Positions 29,026-38,400 of a stretch of DNA of 39,791 nt are shown here, one piece after another. Source of the DNA: Haplomitrium mnioides (taxonomy: Eukaryota; Marchantiophyta; Haplomitriopsida; Calobryales). Position 1 is the stretch's first letter, and each line of letters starts with the position of its first letter. The translations under genes and the position numbers were made by a program. Location of the stretch: NCBI GenBank assembly GCA_049999725.1, contig JBNGIS010018880.1, forward strand, positions 39,496 to 79,286, given 5' to 3'. The notes beneath the pieces were generated by a model that saw only the letters and a program-made list of their open reading frames with translations, had not been told where the DNA came from and ran no database searches.

Positions 29026-30829
29026 CTCCCCCTCAAGCTCAACGCATGTACTCCAAGTTGATCTCTGAACTTTTGCAGCTTCTCTGCACCCAATGACTTG
29101 GTAAAATTATCAGCCACTTGATCCTTGGTGCTGACATATTTCAGATCAACCATCCTTGCCAAAATACTCTCCCTCGCATAGTGATAGTGCACCTCAATGT
29201 ACTTTGAGCGTGCATGAAAAACTGGATTGTTAGCCAGCAGGGTACAGCTTATATTATCACAGTAAACCTCCACCAGTCTATTCACACTAACTCCCAAATC
29301 ATGCAGGAGTTTAAGCAGCCATGCCACCTCATATGTAGCCATGGCTGCACCTCTATACTCAGCCTCTGTGCTTGAAAGCACGACCATTGGTTGCTTCTTG
29401 GTGCTCCACGCTATCGCAGCACTACCAAATGACAATATAAATCCACTTGTTGATCTTCGATCACCTGCACTGCCTGCCCAGTCTGCATCTGTAAAACCAG
29501 AAATATGGAACTTCTTACCACTCTCATAAAACAGGCCATACTGAACTGTGAACTTCACATATCGAAGAATACGATGCACTTCATCAAGGTGCAGCTTCCA
29601 TGGACTTTGCATAAATTGACTTACCAAACCTACAGCATAACTCAGGTCTGGTCTTGTGATGGTGAGATAAATCAGGCTCGCTACCATCTGTCTGTAACTG
29701 GTGGGATCTTCCACCAACTGTCCTTCGAGATTACTCAGCTTAGAATTCTGATCCAAAGGAGTTGCAATTGGCTTGCAACCTGTCATCCCATATTTGGACA
29801 GCATGTCCAATGCATACTGCCTTTGTATTATCCAGACACCCTCCTCTGTTTTAATCACTTCAATGCCAAGAAAATATCTCAGCTCTCCAAGATCGTTTAT
29901 CTCAAACTTCCGTTGCAGTAACAGTTTAACCTCTGTTATGTCCTGCATACTATCTCCAGTCATAATGAGATCATCCACATAAATGAGAATAAGCATGGTA
30001 CCTTTCTCTGTTTAGCTGATGTACAGTGAGTAGTCTGCATCAGAAACCTTGAGCCCCACTATCACAAGATATTCAGCTATCTTCTTGGACCATGCACGTG
30101 GCGCTTGCTTTAACCCATACAATGCCTTTTCAATCTGCAGACATGATTTGGATTCTCCAGTCAACAAATCCTCGTGGCTGCGTTATATAAACCTCTTCTT
30201 CTAATTCCCCATGCAAAAACACATTCTTTACATCCATTCGATGTAAGGACCATTGTTTTGCTGCAGCCAATGCAATGACTGCTCTAACTGTTGTCATTCT
30301 TGCCACCGGACTGAATGTTTCTTCATAATCTATGCCCTGAATTTGTGCATACCCTTTGGCAACCAACCTTGCTTTGAATCTGCTTATGCTCCCCTCTTCA
30401 TGTCTCTTTAGCTTGTAGACCCACTTACATCCAATGGCTTTCTTCTTTAACCAACTTCCATGTTTGGTTTCTATGAAGAGCATCCATCACTTCTACCATA
30501 GCAGACTTCCATCTGTCATCACTGACAGCATCATCAAATCTGACAGGTTCTTTCTCCATAATAACCTGTACCATATATGCATGATGAGATGCAATGAACC
30601 CCTTTATACCCAATCTGTCAATAGGGTATTTCACTCTTTCACTTCTGCGCACAGCTACGCCTTGCACTTTCTGCTCCAACTGTCTTGAACCTGGTGTTGT
30701 AACTGAAGGCAATCCTAACTCTTCACCATTACTCTCTGGTTCACTACCATAGGCTTCATCATGAGAACTCTCTGCTGTCATATCTGCAACATTTTCCTGT
30801 GTTGTCCTGGTTGAAGCACGTTGCTCCAA
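28974..30829 (-). pseudogene. Copia reverse transcriptase and RNase H
   Basis: In - strand order: [88 protein letters not shown] (30829-30150). A frameshift region follows, then a long open frame (29996-28974) with LILIYVDDLIMTGDS (catalytic YVDD), DLGELRYFLGIEV, SLIYLTITRPDLSYAVG, and RNase H: GFTDADWAGS, SSTEAEYRGAA, VYCDNISCTLLANNPVFH. The RT-RNase H half is well kept, while the RT N-terminus is split over at least three frames. The frame extends into the 3' LTR, which is common in copia elements. Confidence 0.85.
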
Positions 30830-30871
30830 TTCCTGCTAAGTATGCCTTGCCATGGACTGTTGCTACTGCTA

Positions 30872-31954
30872 CTACTTCCACTCAAGCTGTGTTCGCTGAT
30901 TCTGTTCAGTCACAACTTGTTTGCCGTTCACATCAACTGTGTCATCCTCAATTTTCAGACCATACCATGTACTTAATTCATAACAGACTACGTCTCTACT
31001 TACCCTTAACATTCGTGTAGTATATAATTTGCTCTCCACAACTTCATAACTAATATACAGACAAAAACATCTGTAGTCTTTCTGCTCCTGAGAATATCCA
31101 ATGAATACACACTTTTCAGCTTTCGGATCCAATTTTCTACGTGTTTCTGCTGGTACATGTACATATGCAATACAGCCAAACACTTTCAGATGTGAAATAT
31201 TTGGACATCTTCCCGTGAACTTTTCCTCTGTTGTCATTCCATGAACTGATGCATAGGAGTACGATTCATAATGTAGACAGCTATTGATACTGCCTCTGCC
31301 CAATAATAATGAGGTATATTCTTCTCATTCATTAAGGCACGTGCCACCTCTGCTATGTCTGTTTTTCCTTTCAGGAACCCCATTCTGTTGGGGTGTATAT
31401 CTGCATGTCTGTTGCCTCTTAATACCTGCCTTCAACAGATGGTTACTGAATTCTCTGGAGAAATATTCACAACCTCCATCAACCTCAAATATTTTATTGG
31501 CTGTAATTTCTCCTTTTCAACCATTGCTCGAAAGTTCTTGAAGTGATCAAACACCTCACTCTTCTGCTTCATAAAATATACCCACATTTTCCATGAACAA
31601 TCATCAATAAATGTCACATAGTATGCGCATCCTCCAATGGACCCTGTTTTTGTAGGACCCCATACATATGGGTGTATCACACTCAAGTGGCCTGTGTGCC
31701 ACATATGCATCATGAGGAAATGGCTTTCTTGCCTGCTTACCAAATTGGCAAGCTTCACACACCTTCTGCATTCCTTCCACTTTAAACCTGGGCAACCCAT
31801 TGACTAACCCTGAACTCTGCATGCTTCTCAATCTCTGTATGTCAACATGCCCAATACGCTTGTGCCAAATCTCAATATCTGACACAACTCCTGCACCATT
31901 TGCAAACATTGCTTCTGTAATTTCAGGCATGACAGATGAGTACCCATGTTGCAT
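30872..31954 (-). pseudogene. Copia integrase
   Basis: IWHKRIGHVDIQRLRSM and CEACQFGKQARKPFP give the HHCC zinc-binding domain (31870-31730). The core follows over shifted frames: VWGPTKTGSIGGC, YYVTFIDDCSW, a degraded DGGGEYFS equivalent near 31485, TPQQNGVPERKNR (31411-31373), then CIAYVHVPAETRRKLDPKAE and KCVFIGYSQEQKDYRCF. Between YRCF and RVSRDVV lies [15 protein letters not shown], about 10-12 residues more than I expect for the family; its DNA (31030-31055) matches the AUG5 intronic repeats. Stops and frameshifts make it dead. Confidence 0.8.
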
Positions 31955-32019
31955 AACAAATCATGTTTCATTATTTGTCTTACTGGAACCTGCATAGTTC
32001 CCTTGAACCCTGTTGTTCC

Positions 32020-32876
32020 TCAATCATTCTGTTTCTTGTAACAGTCTCTCGCCATGTGCCAGAATAAAAACAATCTGTTCCTGAATTCTGATTTGACTTC
32101 CTGCGTTACTCCCCCTGCCTCTAGATTGGCCTCTGCCATATGAATTTGACTATTATTGCTGCTGGTTTTGCACAGTTTCATTTGAACGGCCTCTTCCAGA
32201 CCCGCTTCTTCCATAACCTCTGCCTTGGCCTCTACCTTGGTTAGAGTAGAAAACTTGTTCCTGGTTGCCTTGACTACTTGATGCTCATCCACCAAGGTCA
32301 AGTTCTTTAGCAACAAGCATGGAGATGAGCTGCGTAAAAGCCGTAGCTCCCTCCCTTGTTCTCATAGAAGTCTTAAACTGCTTGTATTCTTTGCCCAAAC
32401 CAATTAGGCATACTGCCACCATGGCACTCTCTTTCACATCTTCTCCTAGATTCACCAGCTGTTCAGCTAGTGATTTAATTTTCAGGCATAGGCATTGACA
32501 TTGAGTTTTTCTTTCTGTAGATTGAAAAACTCCATCTGCAGTGTCAGCTTTCTTGCATCTGATGTGACTGCATTTCTATTCTTCAGAATATCCCAAGCTT
32601 CCTTGGGTGTTTTTGCTGCAGATACATACCCCATCATCTTATCATCAACACTGATGGTAAGACAGTATAGCAACTTATGTACTTTCTCGATATAACTCTA
32701 AATGCTTGCATTTAAGCAACGGATGGGGCTGGTCCTAACACAGGCTCTGCTTCAGCACCTGTGATGAAATCTCAGAAACCTCTGCCTTTCATGAAGTTGG
32801 TCATTCTCACAGACCAAACACTGTAATTGTTCTCATTTAATTTCTCGCTCACATTCTGAGAAATTCCATCTGCCAT
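32020..32876 (-). pseudogene. Copia gag, degenerate, protease lost
   Basis: ATG at 32876-32874: MADGISQNVSEKLNENNYS, VWSVRMTNFMKGRGF, then a stop; a second stop follows about 20 codons later. It continues CYTVLPSV-like and DDKMMGYVSAAKTPKEAWD, LTLQMEFFNLQKEKL (32650-32490) and a Gly/Arg-rich region. The zinc knuckle is damaged: CFYSGTW then, in another frame, HMARDCYKKQND (32055-32020). Only about 150 bp separate this from the integrase HHCC domain, and no DSGA-type protease motif is present, so the protease was deleted. Confidence 0.75.
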
Positions 32877-33433
32877 TTTGAACCCTCAAGAAATTCAAGA
32901 ATTTTGTGTGTCACCTCATGTGACCACCTTTAAAATCACGATATACAGTATATGTATATATGATATACATCTATACGATATACAGTGAGAAGGTATAGTC
33001 ACTGGCGTCTGACTTCGCAATGTGCAGAGGATGAAATTCTGCTGACTCTGAAATCAAGAATGGATGCAACCTTCAACAGAGTTGTTCTTCACAATAATAG
33101 AACCAGATCATATGGAGGAACATGAACACACAACTCGCTGATGAAATATGTGTCAATACACGAAATACAAAATATGAAATATGTGAAATCAGAGTCGTGA
33201 TGCACCAACAATCAGTTCGTGAAACAGGCAGAAATCAGAAACACGAATCCGCAGGAGTCAGGATAGCGAATCAGCAGATATCGAGTTTGTGCCACCAGTA
33301 ATCAAGATCACAAGTAACCCGGGATCAGCTTCGAAGAATCACTAAATAAATTTTCGTTTTTGTTGAAGATCGACTCAATTTCCACCAGAGACTTGCTCTC
33401 TTTTCATGAACCGTTCTCTCTATTCATGAACCT

Positions 33434-33445
33434 GCTCTGATACCA
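33434..33445 (-). other. Primer-binding site of the central copia element
   Basis: TGGTATCAGAGC on the - strand immediately after the 5' LTR end TTATCAACA. Initiator tRNA-Met type, as in the second chromovirus. Confidence 0.85.
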
Positions 33446-33850
33446 TGTTGATAATTCAAAAAGAGAAATCAAAGAGCTGTAGCTGAGAATTCTGAAGGCT
33501 GATCAGTTACCTTCTTTTCATATACTTTATTACAAAAGTATTTCTACAGCAAGCAAAGCGACAGTGTGTTGGGTAAGTGCCCCTCACTCCTTTTTATACT
33601 CACAAGGCTAACCTCTTCAACCACACAAACTAAAATACATCCTCACCCACACAATACAAATACATAGGGATATACCCTAATCCAGATACCTGATCTGCAT
33701 ACATACATACATATGCTGGCATAACACCAGCAATACAACCAGAATACCAGATCACCCTGGTATACCAACATGGTATACCAACAGTAGAGAATACCAGATC
33801 ACACTGGTATACCAACAGTAGGACAAGTGGTAGAGCTTGAAATTTCAATA
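33446..33850 (-). repeat. 5' LTR of the central copia element
   Basis: About 405 bp, aligned to 28627-29025 along its whole length with scattered differences. One extra partial GGTATACCAACA unit accounts for the length difference. Confidence 0.85.
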
Positions 33851-34916
33851 AGTCGCACCAGGGTATGGGCAACAAAAGTGACAACAGTGGACCACAGATG
33901 GAGGCCGTCGACCACAAAACAGAGGTAGAATTGGGGGCCAGGGGCTACGAACTAGTGTAAGATTGATAGATCCTAATCATAAAAGATCAGACTATATGTC
34001 TGTGTGTCGACAGTAAAACCTGAACACTGAAAGAGAGCACACCAATCGAAGTCATCGGTAGATTTCATTCTGGCCGGGGATCTGCATCTGGATGCTCTGC
34101 TTGGGCTCACTGATGTCAGCTGTGTGCTTTTCCTCCAGATCTTCTAGTGCCTTGTCCATGGACATCTGTGTATCCTCTATTGTGATTGATGTAGCAAGCT
34201 CACAGCTGTATTCCACCTTCAATAGTCACTGCATGATGCCAGCCTTGGTTTCCTTCAGATCCTGTACCTGTTTAGCTGAGTCAGTTCTCTGCTTTTCCGT
34301 TGTTCTGCAAGAGATTAAACCAGGTCCTCTAATCTCTGTATGCGGTCCGGGCACTCGTAGTTTCTCTTCAGGTCATCCTGATTTCTGGCCAGTCCGTCTT
34401 GGATGTTCTTTGCTCTGTCTGGTCCTGATTGTCATTCAGTGACGAGGGGTGTTGTCCATCCTGTCCCTTGTCCTGCAGAGTTGTCAAGCCCTGCACCCCA
34501 GAGCAGAGGCCTGGCCTAGCTAAGAAGCTGTCCCAATGTTCAAGAACACCTGCACTCAAGACTAGGGACTGAGGAACAGAGACCCTGCACCCAAGAGCAA
34601 GGTCTCTGCTCATTCAGGACCAGAGACCTTGGACACAACCCGCACCAATAACATAGGCCCCTTGCACCCAGAGCAGAGACTCCCTGCAACAGGAGCCTTC
34701 TGCACCAACAAAGCCTGACCCAAGAGCAGAGCCTTGCAGACTCAGGTTCAATCAGATCCTCTGCAAAGCCTTGTAAACCGTACTGTCCAGCAAACCAAAT
34801 GATGCCCTGTCAGGCCTTGTGCCCTGCAATGCCCAGCTCGCCCTGCAGATCAAAAATCACCTTATGAACTCAGAGCTTGCTCCCAGTGGAGAAGAAGAAC
34901 CCATGCTCAAGAGAAG
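33851..34916. other. Spacer between copia elements with a coding-like relic and degenerate repeats
   Basis: On the - strand at about 34290-34070 a frame reads QVQDLKETKAGIMQ, a stop, VEYSCELATSITIEDTQMSM, then DKALEDLEEKHTADISE and ends QNEIYR: a heptad-like acidic/Lys pattern suggesting a coiled-coil fragment of an unknown gene or gag. Between about 34480 and 34745 short GC-richer repeats of TGCACCCAGAGCAGAG type recur irregularly. No AUG5 N-terminal motif was found here. Confidence 0.4.
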
Positions 34917-35809
34917 TGTTGGAAATATCAAAAACGAATTGATATTCTGCAGCAGCGAAAATCCACTTAGATGAGAATCGTGAGAAAAAGGGAAGAAGAA
35001 AAACGTGGGCTTGCTGAAGGGGTTCGCCTGACACCAGATTCACGAACTCCTTCCAGACACGAAACGCAGGTCAACTTCCAGACACAAAAACGCAGATCGA
35101 CTTCCAGACACGAAAACGCAGGTCGACTTGCAGAGCGAAAAACGCAGGTCGACTTCAGAGCGAAAACACGACCACCTTCAGTCACAAAACGCGACCTCCT
35201 TCAGCACGAAATGCGACCTGCTTCAGACATGAAACGCCACCCCTTCTGAGCAAAAACGTGACCTTCTTCCAGAGGCAAAAACGCAGGAGTGTCGTGACCT
35301 TCCCTTCTACAGCAGAAAAACGCAAGACAGCCATAACCTCCTTCCTAACACCAAAACGCGATTCTCTTTGTGAGGTGACACACAAATGAATGTGTTTGCA
35401 AATGAGGATGCGATGAGCATCACTCGAGTCGATTTATATACTCTTTACAATACCAGCAATGTGCTGGGTTTCTATGGGCATCCTGTTCAAAATCTATGGG
35501 CGCTTGAATCAGTGCAGGTGAAGGAGACTATTTCCACGAGTATGGACAAGATCTGCACAATCAATATTCACCTACACTACCAGTGAGCACATGCACGATG
35601 AAAGTGCTTGCTCTATCTTATGAAAGGGACAAGAATCATAAATGTCCCTAAGGAGCCTTCTGGTGCTGACACATGTCACCACCAGGTGCCTCCACATGGC
35701 ACTATCCCCAAATTGCCCTCTAAACTAGTTAGGAGCTAAACTAGTGAAGAAAGTAAATTTCTGTACAAATGAACATGCTCACCAAAATGTGAGCTGCCAA
35801 TTTCCAACA
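34917..35809 (-). repeat. 3' LTR of the right-hand copia element
   Basis: 893 bp bounded by TGTTGGAAAT (34917) and ATTTCCAACA (35809), a 10 bp terminal inverted repeat. It contains a tandem array of about ten 22-26 bp units (35045-35290) of CTTCCAGACACGAAAACGCA type, getting more diverged toward the right. Long open frames across the array on both strands are by-products. Confidence 0.85.
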
Positions 35810-35816
35810 CTCCCAC

Positions 35817-36365
35817 TCAGCGAACCATTTTCACACCAAGCATGTTGATGAATTCCTCATGCTTGTCCCTTGGCAGTGCTTTGGTTAGCACATCTGCTGC
35901 CATGTCCCCTGTTCTGCAGAATTGCAGCTCAATATCCTGTCCCATTTTTTCCCTGACAAAGTGGTACTGGATATCAATGTGTTTGGTCTTCGAGTGATAA
36001 GTTGGATTCTTGGCCAACGATATACAACCCTGATTATCCTCACAAATAGTGGTGGGTTTACCCAGCTTGAAACCCACATCTTCCAGCAGCCTCCTTTGCC
36101 ACACGGCCTCTTTGGTGGCTTGAGTAAGAGCCATGTATTCTGCCTCACATGTTGACAAGGCAACTGATGTTTGCCTCTTACTACACCAGCTTACTGAACC
36201 TCCTCCCATCAGAAAAGCATATCCAGATGTGGACTTTCCATCATCCTTGCTGCCTGCATAGTTGGAGTCACTATATCCGATCAGTGAACTGTTGCTGATC
36301 TCAGTGGATTCCAGATATCCACTGTACTCCAGCACATGATCCTTGGAGCCTTGAAGGTATTGGAA
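35817..36365 (-). pseudogene. Copia RNase H, frameshifted from RT
   Basis: LIGYSDSNYAGSKDDGKSTS (first Asp), VALSTCEAEYMALTQATKEA (Glu), CEDNQGCISLAKNPTYHS (Asp), then TKHIDIQYHFVREK and a stop after GVKMVR. All expected RNase H catalytic residues are present. It is separated from the RT frame by a single small indel near 36365, upstream of QYLQGSKDHVLEYSG. Confidence 0.88.
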
Positions 36366-38400
36366 AATTCTTCACTGCAAGCCAGTGAGCCATTCCTGGG
36401 TTGGACATAAACCTTGAAACAACTCCCACTGCATAGGCAATGTCTGGCCTTGTGGCTATCATGGCATAAATCAGACTGCCTACTGCACTTTGATATGGCA
36501 CTTGTGTCATCTCTTCAGTCTCCTCTTTTGTTCCAGGTCCCATTTCCTTGATTAACCTCATACCAGCTTCTAATGGAGTGCAGACTGCCCTGCAATCTCC
36601 CATTCCATATCTCTCAAGAATTTTCTCAATGTACACCCTTTGATTCAATGTTATCTTCCTTGCATGTCTATCCCTTTGAACATGCATCCCAAGAAGATAG
36701 TGAATCTCCTGCAGGTCTGTTATTTCTAATGGCACCTCCAGGTCCCTCTTCACCTGATTCAATTGCTCCAGATCATTGCTGATCATTACTATGTCATCTA
36801 CATAGATGACCAGAATCACAATGCTCCCACCCTCTGTCCAGGTGTAAACACTGTGATCTGCATCGCTTCTCCTAAAGTTCTTCTCCATCAGATGTGTGTC
36901 AATCCGCTGGTACCATGCCCTTGACGCTTGCTTGAGGCCATATAATGCCTTGTTTAATCTGCAGACAAGGCTTTCCTTCCCTCTCACAACATATCCTTCT
37001 GGCTGCTCCATATAGATCTCTTCTTCGAGATCTCCATTCAAGAACGCTGTCTTGACATCAACTTGATGGACCTCCAAGTCCATCATCGCAGCAACAGCCA
37101 ACAGACACCTGATTGAAGAAAACTTTGCAACCGGTGCAAACGTTTCTGTATAATCTACCCCAACCATCTGTGTGAATCCCTTGGCAACCAGCCTTGCCTT
37201 GTATCTCTCCACAGACCCATCAACTTGGTACTTTACCTTCAGTACCCACTTACACCCCACGGCTTTCCTTCCCTTGGGCAACTTGGTTAGAGTCCAGGTT
37301 TGGTTCTTATGGAGCGAATCTAATTCCTCCTTACAAGCCAGCTCCCATGCATAGGAGTCCTCCCTGGACAACGCCTCCTTCAGTGTTAGTGGATCATCTG
37401 CTACGGCCACATTGACTGAGAATGTCTCGGGCACTGCCAGATCCAGCCTCACTGGCTGGTTGCTCAGTCTCCCAGAACGCCTTGGCTCAACGTCCTCTCC
37501 TTCCACAAGAGTCCTCTCATTTGCCACTGGTACTCCCACTACTGGAATTAATCCCTCATTGTTTCCAATTTCAGTTTCTGTCCCAGAATGTGAGGTGCCT
37601 GGCACGTCACTCGTGTACTCAATTATTTTCTCCTTTCCCTTGGAGACTTCCAAACCTGCTCCTGTGCCAACTGCAGGTGAACTTGCCAGACCCTCTGGCG
37701 ATCTCTCGTCAAACACCACGTCCCGACTCCTGATTATCTGGTTTGTCTCACAACTGAACAGCCTGTACCCTTTGCAGTCCTCCCAGTATCCCAGAAACAC
37801 ACATTTGACTGTCTTTGCATCTAACTTCCCTCTCAGTTCATGAGGTACTAATGCATAAGCATCACAACCAAAAATTCTGAGATGTGAGACATCAGGTGTC
37901 TTACCTGACCACGCTTCCTCTGGTGTCATATTTCTCACAGCCTTGGTAGGGCATCGATTTCTGAGGTAGACTGCTGTGTTCACAGCCTCAGTCCTGAAAT
38001 TCCTCTGGATGTTCCTTGCATAGAGTATGCTCCTTACATTCTCCATGATGGTCCAGTTCATCCTTTCTGCCACACCGTTTTGCGATGGAGAATCCCTTGC
38101 TGTGAGCTGGTACTTGATCCCATGCTCTCTTAGAAAGCCTGTAAATTCCTTGGACATATACTCCCCTCCCCCATCGGTGCGGAGTATCTTCACTTTCATT
38201 TCTAGCTCATTCTCCACCTGAGCTTTGAAACTACAAAACTTTGAAAAGCATTCACATTTGGATTTCATCATATAGACAAATGTTTTTCTTGTTAAATCAT
38301 CAATGAAGGTTACAAAATACCTTGCTCCTCCATAGGAAGGTATACTTGCTGGTCCACAGACATCTGAGTGGACCAGTTCTAGCTTCTTTCTTGCTCTCCT
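36366..38400 (-). pseudogene. Copia integrase core and reverse transcriptase
   Basis: The integrase core reads LVHSDVCGP, GARYFVTFIDDLTRKTFVYM, ILRTDGGGEYMSKEF, QNGVAERMN: a D, D, E set is present. The linker then carries FGCDAYALVPHELRGKLDAK and CVFLGYWEDCKGYRLF. RT reads [95 protein letters not shown] (YVDD intact), SLIYAMIATRPDIAYAVG. It is open from 38271 to 36301 in one frame and would be functional but for the flanking frameshifts. Confidence 0.88.

Larger units (their letters stand above)
28627..33850 (-). mobile_element. Ty1/copia retrotransposon, degenerate, both LTRs present
   Basis: On the - strand: 5' LTR 33850-33446, initiator-Met primer site 33445-33434, a leader of about 550 bp, gag from 32876, integrase, RT and RNase H to 28974, polypurine tract GAGGGGGAG (29035-29027), 3' LTR 29025-28627. 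Integrase precedes RT, the copia order. The LTRs differ by many substitutions and small indels, so it is not recent. No target duplication was recognised. The protease region is missing. Confidence 0.85.

Noticed and set aside
29505-29921. + strand frame of 138 codons
   Set aside because: Antisense shadow of the copia RT/RNase H frame, which carries YVDD and all RNase H motifs on the other strand.
34967-35385. Arg-rich and Cys/Val-rich frames on both strands
   Set aside because: They arise from the tandem units inside the copia LTR.
37412-37843. + strand Ser/Pro-rich frame of 143 codons
   Set aside because: Antisense of the copia integrase-RT linker; no independent support.
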